A DNA stretch of 64,000 nucleotides from Myroides marinus (GCF_900109075.1 NZ_FNYS01000008.1:1-64000), one strand, 5' to 3'. Counted from the first letter of the stretch, positions 33,400 to 43,396 are shown. Notes: a model not told the origin generated them from the letters alone. Program-made: numbers and translations.

Positions 33400-33925
33400 A
33401 AAAACAAAGGTTCTAGTCAGAACAAAGATCTAACTAGAAACCTCTAACAAACAACGTATCAATAATTCGGATAGAACTATATAATTTATCTTTGGGGTTA
33501 TAAATTTGCTTATTACAATAAATAAGATATGATCTCTTTAATAAGAGAATACATAACTACCACAATAGCTAACATCCATTTGATCATAATACCTTTTTTA
33601 TAACACTTACATTTCTTCTTACTAAATCAAAACAGTATGCCCATACTTATTACCATCATTTATTGTGTCTAGTTTTTAAGATCTTGAAGAAATTAACAGC
33701 GATAGTAATTAGGTCATCTCCAACGTTCTTAAACAATAAATAGGGCATTCTATTCTAATTGATTTACCACAATTATTACGTTTATATTAAATTCAATAAA
33801 AACAATAATAATCAATCATTCAATAACAAAACAAACACCAACAAGGCAAATCATCAACCATTATTCAATATAACCAACATTATCTCATCAATTGAATTGT
33901 TTTGACAGAGCAAATATATAACAAA
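33400..33925. other. intergenic stretch, no gene seen
   Basis: About 525 AT-rich bases before the TetR gene. One imperfect hairpin, GGTTCTAGT against ACTAGAAACC, lies near 33410-33443. Nothing else supportable was seen. Confidence 0.4.
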
Positions 33926-33959
33926 TCACTAAGCAGTGACTTATAATTTTGTATTTTTG
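33923..33959 (+). promoter_or_regulatory. tetR promoter with dyad operator
   Basis: TCACT-AAGC-AGTGA (33926-33939) is a perfect inverted repeat, extended with one mismatch to 33923-33942. Directly downstream are two overlapping -7 box matches, TAATTTTG (33944-33951) and TATTTTTG (33952-33959), and the chosen ATG at 33984. The layout suits autorepression by the TetR protein. Confidence 0.5.
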
Positions 33960-33983
33960 ATAAAAATAATTTTCTTAGTTATT

Positions 33984-34613
33984 ATGACAGAAAAAACAGG
34001 AAGAACTAGAGAGAGAAACAAAGAAAAAAGCAAAGAAGAATTACTTCAAGCAGTCGGAACTATATTAAAAGAAAAAGGTTACTCAGCCCTTAAAGTAAAT
34101 GACATTGCTGCCACGGCAGGATTGGACAAAAAACTTATCTATAACTACTTTGGTGGTACTGAGCAACTACTAGATGAATATATCAATTCTCAATACTTCT
34201 GGAACAACATAGAACCTAATAAAGTATTAGAAGTAGCTAACAATGATGGTGGAAAAGAAATGGGTAAACAACTATTAGCAGAACAATATGATTTTGTCCA
34301 AAAAAACAAAGAATTCCAAAAGCTAATGTTATGGCAATTATCTGAAGACCGTGATTCACTTCGCAATATTGTAGAAAAACAAGAAGAAGTAGGTGAAGTT
34401 CTTTTTAAGAATGTATCAGACATACACTTTGGCGATAAAGCTACTGACTATCGTGCATTAATGGCTATCCTAGTTTCGGGTGCATACTACCTTAACCTAT
34501 TCGCAGAACACAACGGCAGACACTTCTGTGGTATAGACTTACACAGCGAAGAGGGAAGACAACAGATTAAAGATGCGATGAACGCTGCTATAGATAAAAT
34601 CTACGAAAAATAG
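33984..34613 (+). CDS. TetR-family transcriptional regulator
   Basis: The N-terminal DNA-binding domain is clear: K-E-E-L-L-Q-A-V-G-T-I-L-K-E-K-G-Y, then N-D-I-A-A-T-A-G-L-D-K-K-L-I-Y-N-Y-F. The ligand-binding C-terminal half (about 130 residues, helical) is variable as usual. The ATG at 33984 is preferred over an in-frame ATG at 33936, because the latter would overlap the likely promoter boxes and adds a hydrophobic stretch foreign to the family. The gene is alone; target genes other than itself are not evident. Confidence 0.88.
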   Translation: MTEKTGRTRERNKEKSKEELLQAVGTILKEKGYSALKVNDIAATAGLDKKLIYNYFGGTEQLLDEYINSQYFWNNIEPNKVLEVANNDGGKEMGKQLLAEQYDFVQKNKEFQKLMLWQLSEDRDSLRNIVEKQEEVGEVLFKNVSDIHFGDKATDYRALMAILVSGAYYLNLFAEHNGRHFCGIDLHSEEGRQQIKDAMNAAIDKIYEK

Positions 34614-34626
34614 TACCCTTTATAAA

Positions 34627-34670
34627 ATAAAGAATGGGAGTAGAACTAATGTTTTACTCCCATTCTTTAT
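34627..34670. terminator. bidirectional terminator
   Basis: Sixteen-base stem from ATAAAGAATGGGAGTA to TACTCCCATTCTTTAT, between the TetR gene (plus) and tandem GNAT gene (minus). Confidence 0.8.
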
Positions 34671-34688
34671 TTATGGTAAATCATCTTT

Positions 34689-35537
34689 TTATTCTATACC
34701 CCTCTCCATTTCTAATTGAACAACTGTATCTACAAGTCCGAAACTCTTTAGTAAAGCATTTAGTTCTATAGAGCGCTCATCTACATTATTAACTGAGATT
34801 TCTTCTCCATTAAATACTTGAGCGACCTCTCCTATCAAAGCTTTTGCGTATCCCTTATTTCTGTAATTAGAATCAACAGCAAGTTGATATATACGATGTC
34901 TTAGTTGATTAAATACAATATAACCTACTAATTTATCTTCTACATATAAACCTAAACTATTGACCTCATCAAGTACTTGCTCAATAAGGGACTCACTACA
35001 TTGATACGCTGGGGTAATATTCCAAAAAGGCTTTACTTCTGCCCATTTAATCAGGGATAGTGGCCTTATATCAAACGTTTCGCTTGATTGGATATCTTGT
35101 CTTAATATTCCGTCATAGCAGTTAAATCGTCTGGATACAGTAAATCCTAAACGTTGGTAAGAACTTATAGCGGCAATATTCTCCTCTATTACTTCTAATA
35201 TAATTCTCTTGACTTTTCGCTGTTGAAAAACGGGCTCTAAAAAAGCGTACATTTTTTGAACTAATCCCTGCTTTCTATACCCTGGAATAACACCAGTACC
35301 TCCATTATAAGCTAATAGATGGTTATTTTCTAACTGAATACCATGTAGTATAAAGGCAACTAATCTTCCATTATTCTGTACTCCCACAGATAAGGACAGA
35401 TCTACTTGTTCTGCATAGATCTTAAACTCCAGTTGTTCTAAGGTAAGTGAAAAAGGTTCTATATAATCCGCAAAGGAGTCATTGATGACATGATGAATTA
35501 AAGCTTTATCAATGTTTTCTAATGTAATAATCTGCAT
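34689..35537 (-). CDS. tandem GNAT-domain acetyltransferase
   Basis: The 282-residue protein has two GNAT folds. The first (about 1-150) has the acetyl-CoA loop V-I-P-G-Y-R-K-Q-G-L-V-Q-K-M and the late A-I-S-S-Y-Q-R-L-G-F. The second (about 155-282) has V-D-S-N-Y-R-N-K-G-Y-A-K-A-L-I. Both keep the R/Q-x-x-G-x-G/A pyrophosphate-binding pattern. Tandem GNATs acylate small amines, aminoglycosides or peptides; the substrate is not deducible. It converges on the TetR gene and has no clear partner. Confidence 0.82.
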   Translation of the reverse strand: MQIITLENIDKALIHHVINDSFADYIEPFSLTLEQLEFKIYAEQVDLSLSVGVQNNGRLVAFILHGIQLENNHLLAYNGGTGVIPGYRKQGLVQKMYAFLEPVFQQRKVKRIILEVIEENIAAISSYQRLGFTVSRRFNCYDGILRQDIQSSETFDIRPLSLIKWAEVKPFWNITPAYQCSESLIEQVLDEVNSLGLYVEDKLVGYIVFNQLRHRIYQLAVDSNYRNKGYAKALIGEVAQVFNGEEISVNNVDERSIELNALLKSFGLVDTVVQLEMERGIE

Positions 35538-35634
35538 AATATCTTAGCTATATAAGCTAAAATATAGAAAACTTGTTGATCTATGATGTAGCAATCCCCT
35601 TTAAATGACTAATGCCATTGGTCAGAAACTATAT

Positions 35635-36522
35635 CTATAAGATAAACTTATGTTTGCGATAATCACTTGGTGAATACCCTGTCACCTTTTTAAACAAACG
35701 AGTAAAGTAAGAAGGTGAATTATACTTTAATTCAAAAGCAATACCTGCTATATCTCGTGTTTTATCTTGAAGTAATATTTGACTATGCAAGATACTAATC
35801 TCATTAATCCACTGTTTAGGAGGCTTAGTAGTAGCCTCTTTTACACATTTATTGAGGTAGTTCTCCGAGATGTGAAGTAAGTTAGCATAAAACAGTACAT
35901 TCTTGTGATCTATATGAAACTTCTGCACCAACTCTCTAAAGCGAAAGGCAATATCTAATTGTCTACTCATCGGTGTTTTCTTCTCCATATCCGCTCGTAT
36001 CACCTTCATTAAGACAGTTTCTAACAAGGTCACACAAATCTCTACATCTCCTGTATCACTTAATGATTCTTCTTCTAATAAATCTAAGATTCTACTAACC
36101 CAGTTAGCATTGATATCATTCAGCTTCACATAAGGATTCATGGTAAAGAACTTCAAATCATTCGTTCCCAAAGAAATATCCGTTATAACTTCATTCTCAT
36201 ATACAATAAAATACCCTTTGATATCATCAGATATAGATAAAGTAGCTGTGATATTACCATTTTTTACATTGATGATTTCATTTTTAGTCAATGTATATGC
36301 ACCACTATCTAAATACTGCATCATCTCCCCTTTTGTCAACATTATCATAAAGTTAAACGTTGTACGATAAGGGATTACAGGCATTAAAATACCTCTTAGA
36401 TAGTCTTCTAAACGATAAACTTGTATTTTGCTTTCGTTTTTTAAATAACTATCGTCTAAATGAGGTAAAAACAACTTCTTATACTGATAGTTGTTTAATA
36501 TTTCAATAGATGGTTTTGACAT
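35635..36522 (-). CDS. AraC-family transcriptional regulator
   Basis: The C-terminal domain carries both AraC helix-turn-helix units: V-L-F-Y-A-N-L-L-H-I-S-E-N-Y-L-N-K-C-V-K and I-A-F-E-L-K-Y-N-S-P-S-Y-F-T-R-L-F-K-K-V-T-G-Y-S-P. The N-terminal 190 residues form a sensory domain of unknown ligand. It lies 87 bp upstream (in map order) of the urea transporter and on the same strand but downstream of the urease operon, so it could read through from it or be separate. There is no direct evidence that it controls urease. Confidence 0.9.
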   Translation of the reverse strand: MSKPSIEILNNYQYKKLFLPHLDDSYLKNESKIQVYRLEDYLRGILMPVIPYRTTFNFMIMLTKGEMMQYLDSGAYTLTKNEIINVKNGNITATLSISDDIKGYFIVYENEVITDISLGTNDLKFFTMNPYVKLNDINANWVSRILDLLEEESLSDTGDVEICVTLLETVLMKVIRADMEKKTPMSRQLDIAFRFRELVQKFHIDHKNVLFYANLLHISENYLNKCVKEATTKPPKQWINEISILHSQILLQDKTRDIAGIAFELKYNSPSYFTRLFKKVTGYSPSDYRKHKFIL

Positions 36523-36608
36523 ATTATAACCCTAATATTTTAAAGCAAATTTTACAAAATAGTTTCTTAATAATCAAGAAGATATAGCTAATATCTTGCC
36601 AATATTTC

Positions 36609-37553
36609 TTACTCTTTATTTTCTACCCCTTGCTCTGTTTCACTGTAAAACATTTTATTGATAAATTGATTGACACCCAACTCTTCTAACTTGAGTACAA
36701 TCCACTTATCTAAACGCTTAATCGGATACATAACCCACATCGCAAATACAAACGGGAAAGTCAAGGTAGTCCATCCATACTTAATCATAAAGATATCAAA
36801 GTAAGTAGAAATAATCACACTGATTAGCACATACATACCTGCTCTTACTTTATCTTCTCCCATGGCTATACCACATAGTACAGCGTTAAAACTGAAGACT
36901 CCTTCATTAATCAAGGCGTTAGATGCATGACTACTGTGTGAAATATAAACACTCACAATAACTGCAACAAAGCCATACAGTGCCTGAATAGGACGACTGA
37001 TAAATACTCCTAAAAAGAAGACTACCCCTGCAACAAAACTTCCTTGAAATAGAACTTGTCCAAAAGCATGTCCTTGAATTAAGAAGTCATCTAACTCTTC
37101 GATATCTACAAAGTGTTCAGGTACAGAGCGAATAGCCAAATCAGGAATACTCAAAATAAACAAGGATACCCATGTAAAGATCACAAATGGGAACGTATAG
37201 GCTGGTAACTCTCTCTTAATTGCCCAGTTCATAATTATTGTAGAAACAACAGAAGAAAGTAACATTAATACATATACCCAAATACTTGGTTCGAAGTAAA
37301 ACATAAGGGCTACTCCAATCAAACAAGCATTAAAACCATATAGTCCATTCTCAATGTTCTGCCTATCAAAATTTAGAAGTTTAGCTGTTAGAATAGCCAC
37401 TATATTACTCAGAGAGGCAGCTAATGCCATTTCTGTCGAATCGTAATAAATCGCTGCTAAAAACAGTATTCCTGTTATGGCATTTGCTTGTAACATAATT
37501 TGCCCAAAACCTCTAAAGAAAGCTTTAAAACAATGAACTATAAGTTCTTTCAT
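36609..37553 (-). CDS. urea transporter (UT/SLC14 family)
   Basis: About ten transmembrane segments in two repeated halves, as in UT-type urea channels. The signature L-P-x-x-T-x-P-F occurs in the first half (L-P-A-Y-T-F-P-F) and a related T-L-T-F-P-F-V in the second. N-G-L-Y-G-F-N-A-C-L-I-G-V-A-L and its second-half counterpart N-E-G-V-F-S-F-N-A-V-L-C-G-I-A line the pore. It is the last gene of the urease cluster, 32 bp after ureD, and supplies cytoplasmic urea to the enzyme by facilitated diffusion. The acid-gated UreI type is not present. Confidence 0.93.
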   Translation of the reverse strand: MKELIVHCFKAFFRGFGQIMLQANAITGILFLAAIYYDSTEMALAASLSNIVAILTAKLLNFDRQNIENGLYGFNACLIGVALMFYFEPSIWVYVLMLLSSVVSTIIMNWAIKRELPAYTFPFVIFTWVSLFILSIPDLAIRSVPEHFVDIEELDDFLIQGHAFGQVLFQGSFVAGVVFFLGVFISRPIQALYGFVAVIVSVYISHSSHASNALINEGVFSFNAVLCGIAMGEDKVRAGMYVLISVIISTYFDIFMIKYGWTTLTFPFVFAMWVMYPIKRLDKWIVLKLEELGVNQFINKMFYSETEQGVENKE

Positions 37554-37585
37554 AGTATTTTTTCTTTTGAATGTGTAAATGTGAA

Positions 37586-38386
37586 CTAAAGGCGTTGTTC
37601 TAAAAACAACTCACCCCATAGTTTCTCTTGAATTTGTTGAAATATTGTATATAGCTTCTCAGCTCCCTGTCCTAATATTCTAATCATAAAGCCATCGCCT
37701 TCTAACTGGCTTATACCGAATTGGATATTTTCTCTCTCTCCGTACTGCTTATAGAAATACTCGATATACTCAAGTACAGACATCTTAGCTGTATTGTAAT
37801 AAATCAAAGTCCCCTGATGTGTAAAGCCTTCTAATATTCCAATGCCTTGTATAGGCATCAAATCAGGTTGTAACAAGACGTTGTCTTTTACCTCTAATCT
37901 GCCGTTGACAAAAAGCTCTGTCAAGTTCTGAAAGTGATTATACTCAAATTCTTCTCCTGAGAGCTTTCTTCCACAAGTAATGATATCTGATAACAGAAAG
38001 TGACAATCCTCTTTCATTTCGACCTTATTATGGCTAATAAAGGTAGATGAGCTCTGAGGCACTACTGGATGTGGAACATAGGCAAATACACTTGTTCTTT
38101 CCATATTGATTAGTGTAGTCTGTGAAGACTTATTCTTCATATGGAATAAGCGTTGATAGGCCTGTGTCTGTAATTGAAGCTTGGTACCTTCTGCCAGGTT
38201 AATAGAGATGCGGTGATCATCGTTATCTAACAGCCCTGGAGAAGAACTCATAATCATCAAATAAGCTGCCTTATCGCGTTTATATTGCCCTACTGGTACT
38301 ATTCGAAAAGGTTGAGTAACATAAGCATCTTTTAAATAAGATACTCCCTCACGTTGCTCAACTTTTATATCTAATGACGAAATCAT
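37586..38386 (-). CDS. ureD: urease accessory protein UreD (UreH)
   Basis: 266 residues matching UreD: the start Y-L-K-D-A-Y-V-T-Q-P-F-R-I, S-S-S-P-G-L-L-D-N-D, the T-K-L-Q-L-Q-T-Q-A-Y-Q-R-L core, and Y-V-P-H-P-V-V-P. UreD forms a scaffold and tunnel with UreF and UreG on apo-urease that hands nickel to the active site. The start codon is one base after the ureG stop and the urea transporter follows, so it is embedded in the urease operon. Sequence divergence is usual for UreD. Confidence 0.93.
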   Translation of the reverse strand: MISSLDIKVEQREGVSYLKDAYVTQPFRIVPVGQYKRDKAAYLMIMSSSPGLLDNDDHRISINLAEGTKLQLQTQAYQRLFHMKNKSSQTTLINMERTSVFAYVPHPVVPQSSSTFISHNKVEMKEDCHFLLSDIITCGRKLSGEEFEYNHFQNLTELFVNGRLEVKDNVLLQPDLMPIQGIGILEGFTHQGTLIYYNTAKMSVLEYIEYFYKQYGERENIQFGISQLEGDGFMIRILGQGAEKLYTIFQQIQEKLWGELFLEQRL

Positions 38387-38387
38387 A

Positions 38388-39026
38388 TTATCTCAATAAA
38401 TTAGGTTCTTCGATATCTTCTAATAAGGCGTATTTCTTAATCCAACCTACGATATCTTCTAATCCTTCTCCTGTTTTTAGGTTAGAGAATAAGAATGGAG
38501 CTCCTTTTCTCACACGTCTTGCATCAGTTTCCATCACATTTAAATCTGCACCTACATAAGGGGCTAAGTCCTTCTTATTGATAAGCAATAAATCTGAACG
38601 CGTAATAGCTGGTCCTCCTTTACTTGGCATTTTCTCTCCTTCTGCTACGTCTAGTACGAAGATGGTAATATCTGCCAAATCAGGGCTAAATGTAGACGAT
38701 AGATTATCTCCTCCACTTTCGATAAAGATTAGCTCTAAATCAGGAAAGCGATCTGCTAATTCTTCCACTGCCTCTAAGTTCATACTTGCATCCTCGCGTA
38801 TTGCAGTGTGAGGGCATCCTCCTGTTTCTACCCCGATAATTCTATCTTTAGGTAATAAACTATTCTTAGCCATAAACTCTGCATCTACACGTGTGTAAAT
38901 ATCATTAGTGATTACCGCTAAGTCATATTCGTTTAACAATCGACGACTCAATCGTTCTAACAGAGCTGTTTTACCTGATCCTACAGGTCCACCTACTCCT
39001 ATTTTGATATATTTTCTATTTTCCAT
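38388..39026 (-). CDS. ureG: urease accessory GTPase UreG
   Basis: A SIMIBI-class GTPase. P-loop: [12 protein letters not shown]; the nickel-binding C-P-H motif is in [16 protein letters not shown]; the switch/Walker B stretch is [11 protein letters not shown]; base recognition uses N-K-K-D-L. The start at 39026 ([13 protein letters not shown]) is chosen, 15 bp after ureF; an upstream in-frame start would add 20 nonconserved residues overlapping ureF. UreG delivers nickel to urease using GTP hydrolysis. Confidence 0.97.
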   Translation of the reverse strand: MENRKYIKIGVGGPVGSGKTALLERLSRRLLNEYDLAVITNDIYTRVDAEFMAKNSLLPKDRIIGVETGGCPHTAIREDASMNLEAVEELADRFPDLELIFIESGGDNLSSTFSPDLADITIFVLDVAEGEKMPSKGGPAITRSDLLLINKKDLAPYVGADLNVMETDARRVRKGAPFLFSNLKTGEGLEDIVGWIKKYALLEDIEEPNLLR

Positions 39027-39040
39027 ATTGTTGTGTTTAC

Positions 39041-39733
39041 TTATGATAAATAAAGTCTTGAATAAAGGCGTTCGTGTTGCATACATCTGATATCAAAACC
39101 AATATTACACAGACCGATAAGATTTCTATCCATAACCAAAGACTCCTCACTTAGTTTAAGTAAGTCATCGTGTAGATAATACAGAATGTCTTGTCCATCT
39201 AATTGTCCTAATGGCACAAGCTTTACTGCATTAGTTACCATCCCTATAGCTGCATTATAGTAATAAGCGTGCATAGCCTCTACTAAAGGAATATTCATCA
39301 CTGCAGCAAAAAGACCATACATAATACAATAGTGATTATAGGTTTGCTTTTGCTTAATCAGTTGTTCCCATTGCTCTACTACTGTATGCTCCTTGCTATA
39401 TCTACTAAATATTTTGTACAAGCGAAGTCCTAATTTCTGACTCCCTTGTCTTATCTCCATTGGCCCTTTTAGCGCATTACATTCTTGATCTAATAAGATA
39501 AGCTCTGCAATATTCTCCTGTGCTGTAGCATCATAAGCCAGCTTCATCAATGCCGCATCATTATACTTGAGATTATACCACAGATTATGTCTTACATATT
39601 GATCTGCTGAGGCCTTATCACACACCATTCCATTTTGTACATAAGTCTCTAAACCATTAGAGTGAGTATATCCCCCTATTGGTAATGCAGGATCTGCTAA
39701 ATGCAATAACCTTCCTAAAAATGCTTCTTGCAT
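39041..39733 (-). CDS. ureF: urease accessory protein UreF
   Basis: 230 helical residues. The conserved N-terminal pattern [21 protein letters not shown] and the middle S-Q-K-L-G-L-R-L match UreF. In the UreDFG complex it gates UreG activity and couples GTP hydrolysis to nickel insertion. It begins 3 bp after the ureE stop and is followed 14 bp later by ureG, so the operon order is E-F-G-D. Confidence 0.95.
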   Translation of the reverse strand: MQEAFLGRLLHLADPALPIGGYTHSNGLETYVQNGMVCDKASADQYVRHNLWYNLKYNDAALMKLAYDATAQENIAELILLDQECNALKGPMEIRQGSQKLGLRLYKIFSRYSKEHTVVEQWEQLIKQKQTYNHYCIMYGLFAAVMNIPLVEAMHAYYYNAAIGMVTNAVKLVPLGQLDGQDILYYLHDDLLKLSEESLVMDRNLIGLCNIGFDIRCMQHERLYSRLYLS

Positions 39734-39736
39734 ACT

Positions 39737-40234
39737 TTATAATTTTAATGATAAACCACCTTTAGGTGGGGTAAACGTGAACTTCTTATGCTGATTAAAA
39801 TCAACATTTGCATTTAAAGGATTACACAACTGTTTTTGTACTATCTCTGCTTTGTAACCATTCTTTAAAAACCAATCATACATCGCTCTTTCATAAGGCA
39901 TAAACACACTATTCCCCTCTGCAAAAAGTGGAGTGTGTTTATTCCCTACTTCATAAGCCACTAAACTTAAAACACTCAAGTCAGTAGTAGTAAAAGCAAT
40001 AGCTTCACAAGGTAAAATAGAGACCATCACCACCTTGTGCCTATCTTCATATAGAATATCTCCATGCTTTAGATCTTGTCCCTTGCCTAAAAAGCGAATA
40101 GCGATATCCTCTCCATCTGCCGTCACAAGACGCTGGATGCGCTTAGAAGTCTGATACCATTCTATGTACAGATAATCTATATGCTGTTCTATTTCCTGAG
40201 CAGTACTATTTCGAATTGCCTGTGTTACTACCAT
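39737..40234 (-). CDS. ureE: urease accessory nickel chaperone UreE
   Basis: Two-domain UreE: an N-terminal peptide-binding beta domain and a C-terminal metallochaperone domain with the conserved G-N-K-H-T-P-L-F (usually G-N-R-H-x-P; the His is the interdimer nickel ligand). There is no His-rich tail. The ATG at 40234 is taken because the further upstream frame starts with TTG. It follows ureC by 98 bp, the largest gap in the urease unit after that of ureA. A second UreE-like gene occurs at 51257. Confidence 0.92.
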   Translation of the reverse strand: MVVTQAIRNSTAQEIEQHIDYLYIEWYQTSKRIQRLVTADGEDIAIRFLGKGQDLKHGDILYEDRHKVVMVSILPCEAIAFTTTDLSVLSLVAYEVGNKHTPLFAEGNSVFMPYERAMYDWFLKNGYKAEIVQKQLCNPLNANVDFNQHKKFTFTPPKGGLSLKL

Positions 40235-40331
40235 TTTTACTAAAAGGTGAGAATACAAGTAGTTTTACTTTCTTGTATTCTCGGTTTGGTTTGTTTGCTT
40301 GTTGTTTATTGTTGTTGTTCCTATTATAGAC

Positions 40332-42053
40332 TTAAAACAAGAAGTATCTCTGACCTAAAGCTACCTCATCAATTGGTTGACAAGTAATCTTTTTACCATC
40401 TATACTTACCTCGTAATTCTCTGGATTAACTGTAATCTCCGGAGTAGCACTATTGTGTATCATATTCTCTTTAGAGATATTACGACAGTTCTTTACAGGA
40501 AGTAGTGTACGAGCTACTCCATATTCCTCTTGAATACCTTTCTCTAATGACACCTGAGATACAAAGTTGAAACAAGTCTGAGTCACTGCTTTTCCTAATC
40601 CTCCATACATTGTTCTCAAAATAATAGGTTGAGGAGTTGGAATAGATGCATTAGCATCTCCCATTTTAGAAGCAGCAATCATACCTCCTTTGATAATCAT
40701 CTCTGGTTTTGCTCCAAATAATGCTGGTTTCCAAATTACTAAGTCAGCTATCTTACCTGGCTCGATAGAACCGATATAGTTAGATACTCCATGAGCGATA
40801 GCAGGATTGATTGTATATTTAGCTACATAACGTTTAGCGCGGAAGTTATCATTTCCAGTTCCTTCATCTTCTGTTAGACTACCGATTTGTTTTTTCATCT
40901 TATCAGCAGTCTGCCAAGTTCTGGTAACTACCTCACCCACACGTCCCATCGCTTGTGAGTCAGAACTCATAATACTAAACACTCCTTGATCTTGTAAGAT
41001 GTCCTCCGCTGCAATCGTCTCAGGACGAATACGTGAATCAGCAAAAGCTACGTCTTCAGGAATATCCTTGCTCAAGTGGTGACATACCATAAGCATGTCT
41101 AAGTGCTCATCGATAGTATTCTTTGTAAATGGACGAGTTGGGTTAGTTGACGCAGGTAACACATTAGGATACATTGCTGATTTGATAATATCTGGTGCAT
41201 GTCCTCCTCCAGCTCCTTCTGTGTGGAAAGTATGGATAACACGTCCATTAATCGCTTGCATTGTATCTTCTAAGAAACCTCCTTCATTTAAAGTATCTGT
41301 ATGTATAGCTACTTGTACATCATATTTATCTGCTACAGATAAAGCTCTATCAATAGTAGCTGGTGTAGCTCCCCAGTCTTCGTGAATCTTCACTCCTAAT
41401 GCACCTGCCTCTATTTGCTCGATAATAGGTTCTTCTGATCCTACATTTCCTTTCCCAAAGAAACCAAAGTTCATTGGCAAGTGATCTACTGCCTGCATCA
41501 TGCGCTTCATGCTCCATTTACCAGGTGTTACAGTAGTAGCATTCGTTCCATCTGCAGGACCTGTACCACCACCAATCATTGTAGTTACACCGCTGTATAG
41601 TGCTGTTTCTATCTGTGTTGGGCTGATATAGTGAATGTGAGTATCTATACCCCCTGCTGTAACGATAAATCCTGCTCCTCCGTGTACCTCTGTAGATGCA
41701 CCGATAATCATATTAGGAGATACACCATCCATTGTATCTGGATTACCTGCTCTACCTACTCCTACTATTTTACCATCTTTAATACCGATATCTCCTTTTA
41801 CGATTCCCCAGTGATCAATGATGATTGCACCTGTGATAACCATATCTAATACACCTTCTTCACTTAAGTGATTAGAAGACTGCATCATTCCATCGCGTAC
41901 TGTTTTTCCTCCACCGAACTTGCTCTCATCTCCATAACTTGCGAAGTCTTTCTCTACTTCGATAATAATCTCTGTATCTCCTAAGCGCACTCTATCTCCT
42001 ACTGTAGGTCCGAAGATTGCACTGTAATTTGCTCTACTAACTTTTAAACTCAT
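40332..42053 (-). CDS. ureC: urease alpha subunit UreC
   Basis: The 573-residue catalytic subunit with the full binickel site: H-I-H in D-T-H-I-H-Y-I, the carbamylated Lys in [30 protein letters not shown], the flap His in M-V-C-H-H-L, and the Asp of S-S-D-S-Q-A-M-G-R. Length is normal (about 567-573). The ATG overlaps the ureB stop by one base. Hydrolyses urea to ammonia and carbamate in the cytoplasm. No disruption was seen, so the enzyme should be active if nickel is supplied. Confidence 0.99.
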   Translation of the reverse strand: MSLKVSRANYSAIFGPTVGDRVRLGDTEIIIEVEKDFASYGDESKFGGGKTVRDGMMQSSNHLSEEGVLDMVITGAIIIDHWGIVKGDIGIKDGKIVGVGRAGNPDTMDGVSPNMIIGASTEVHGGAGFIVTAGGIDTHIHYISPTQIETALYSGVTTMIGGGTGPADGTNATTVTPGKWSMKRMMQAVDHLPMNFGFFGKGNVGSEEPIIEQIEAGALGVKIHEDWGATPATIDRALSVADKYDVQVAIHTDTLNEGGFLEDTMQAINGRVIHTFHTEGAGGGHAPDIIKSAMYPNVLPASTNPTRPFTKNTIDEHLDMLMVCHHLSKDIPEDVAFADSRIRPETIAAEDILQDQGVFSIMSSDSQAMGRVGEVVTRTWQTADKMKKQIGSLTEDEGTGNDNFRAKRYVAKYTINPAIAHGVSNYIGSIEPGKIADLVIWKPALFGAKPEMIIKGGMIAASKMGDANASIPTPQPIILRTMYGGLGKAVTQTCFNFVSQVSLEKGIQEEYGVARTLLPVKNCRNISKENMIHNSATPEITVNPENYEVSIDGKKITCQPIDEVALGQRYFLF

Positions 42054-42424
42054 TATGATCTGTTTTTAAAGTATTGTTTCTCCACTTTTTTCATTGCCTT
42101 AGCTTTAGCCTCTTCTGAGATTGTCTCTCCATTAGCAAGGTCGTTGTGTCCGTATATCTTGCGCTCTCCAGCATAAGGTACTAAGTCAACTTCTTTCTCT
42201 TCTCCTGGCTCAAAACGAACAGCTGTACTGGCAATAATGTTTAGGCGTTTACCAAATGCTGCTGCACGGTCAAACTCCATCATCTTATTCACTTCAAAAA
42301 AGTGATAGTGAGAACCTACCTGTATCGGTCTATCTCCTTTATTTACAACTGTAATAGTGGTAATCTCTCTACCTTCATTACAGATAACATCTTCCTCTTT
42401 AATAAAATATTCTCCTGGAACCAT
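42053..42424 (-). CDS. ureB: urease beta subunit UreB
   Basis: 123 residues starting M-V-P-G-E-Y-F, with [10 protein letters not shown] and the [15 protein letters not shown] core of urease beta subunits. It packs against UreC in the (alpha-beta-gamma)3 trimer. Starts 16 bp after the ureA stop. Separate A and B genes, rather than a fused AB gene as in Helicobacter, are the usual three-subunit arrangement. Confidence 0.97.
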   Translation of the reverse strand: MVPGEYFIKEEDVICNEGREITTITVVNKGDRPIQVGSHYHFFEVNKMMEFDRAAAFGKRLNIIASTAVRFEPGEEKEVDLVPYAGERKIYGHNDLANGETISEEAKAKAMKKVEKQYFKNRS

Positions 42425-42440
42425 TGTTTACTGAATTAAA

Positions 42441-42743
42441 TTAACGAATAGGATTATGTACAGTCACAAGTTTAGTCCCATCAGGGAAAGTAGCCTCTAT
42501 CTGAACATCGTGAATCATCTCTGCAATACCTTCCATCACATCCTCACGTGTTAATAATGTAGCACCATACTGCATTAAATCTGCTACTGTTCTACCATCT
42601 CTTGCAGCCTCTAAAAGCTCACTACTGATATAAGCTATCGACTCAGGGTAATTTAATTTTAACCCTCTTGCCTTGCGCTTCTTAGCTAATTCACCAGCTA
42701 AGTGCAAAAGCAACTTTTCCGTTTCTCTCGGTAATAAATGCAT
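42441..42743 (-). CDS. ureA: urease gamma subunit UreA
   Basis: 100 residues beginning [14 protein letters not shown], the standard gamma-subunit start, and including [11 protein letters not shown] and [12 protein letters not shown]. The open frame continues 37 codons upstream without homology, so the ATG at 42743 is chosen. It is the first structural urease gene; a small exported-protein gene lies 117 bp upstream on the same strand. Confidence 0.97.
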   Translation of the reverse strand: MHLLPRETEKLLLHLAGELAKKRKARGLKLNYPESIAYISSELLEAARDGRTVADLMQYGATLLTREDVMEGIAEMIHDVQIEATFPDGTKLVTVHNPIR

Positions 42744-42860
42744 ATATTTTTTAATTAAAATTGAACAATAGATTAGTTCCCGACACAACTGTATCAGTTC
42801 TATAGATTGAATAAATTTGCAACTAAGACCATACCACAATTGACTGTGGTACAAAAAAGA

Positions 42861-43247
42861 TTAGACTAAACCGTGAGGAATCTTAAAGGATTGATACAAT
42901 AAGTATTTTGCTCTATGCTGTTGCAGATAAGCAGAAGTTTGTTGTTTCCCAAAAAATGGTGTGGTTATGTCTAAATCAAAAACTGATGTTAGAAGAAAGC
43001 TAAATACATCACCCAGCTCTATTCTGTCTGAATTATTGTCTTGAGCATCGACAGAACTCATTAGCTCTACCTCTACTTCTGTTTGACAATATACTTTGCA
43101 CGAGTCCTTCTTACATACTTGATCAGATACTGAAGTTTTATCTGATGTAGTATAACCCAACTTTACTTCTCCCTTTTGACTTGCAAATGTCAAGCCAAAT
43201 TGAGATAGGAAAAAACACAAAACGATAAGACGAAATAATGCTTTCAT
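42861..43247 (-). CDS. small exported protein heading the urease operon
   Basis: 128 residues with a signal peptide (L-T-F-A-S). The mature part is acidic with a short Cys cluster, C-K-K-D-S-C-K-V-Y-C, at about 45-54, and a Q-Q-H-R-A stretch near the end. No family recognised. It lies directly behind the promoter shared in pattern with the hypA operon and 117 bp before ureA with no terminator between, so it is probably expressed with urease. A periplasmic metal-related or structural role is possible but not shown; the Cys/His content is too low to claim nickel binding. Confidence 0.65.
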   Translation of the reverse strand: MKALFRLIVLCFFLSQFGLTFASQKGEVKLGYTTSDKTSVSDQVCKKDSCKVYCQTEVEVELMSSVDAQDNNSDRIELGDVFSFLLTSVFDLDITTPFFGKQQTSAYLQQHRAKYLLYQSFKIPHGLV

Positions 43248-43279
43248 AAAAGAGTTATACCTTATTTTTAATTACACAA

Positions 43280-43287
43280 CAAAGATA
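43280..43287 (-). promoter_or_regulatory. -7 box of the urease operon
   Basis: Minus strand TATCTTTG (fits TAnnTTTG), 32 bp upstream of the first gene's ATG and exactly 18 bp downstream of the shared upstream element. Confidence 0.6.
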
Positions 43288-43305
43288 ACTCCTATCTCTT
43301 GTTCT

Positions 43306-43347
43306 GAATAGCACAAATCTTGACTATACTACCATTAAATAGGTAAT
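43306..43347 (-). promoter_or_regulatory. element shared with the hypA/nickel operon promoter (copy 1)
   Basis: The plus strand contains GAATAGCACAAATCTTGACT followed by ATACTACCAT-T-AAATAGG. The same 38 bases, with one difference, lie at 53093-53134 upstream of hypA; both are 18 bp from a -7 box. Inside is the near-dyad CAA-ATC-TTG. Likely binding site of a common regulator, for example of nickel or urease control; the regulator is not in the window. Confidence 0.75.
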
Positions 43348-43396
43348 CAGTATCGCATTTACTGATTAGGAAACGCTATTTTTCTGTTTGTTTTAA

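Noticed and set aside
33936..33983. Longer TetR N-terminus from the upstream ATG
   Set aside because: It would overlap the likely promoter boxes and adds a hydrophobic segment foreign to the family.
35635..36522. AraC protein as dedicated urease regulator
   Set aside because: It lies downstream of the operon and no binding evidence exists; proximity alone is not enough.
41095..41385. 96-codon plus-strand frame opposite ureC
   Set aside because: Antisense shadow of a highly conserved gene.
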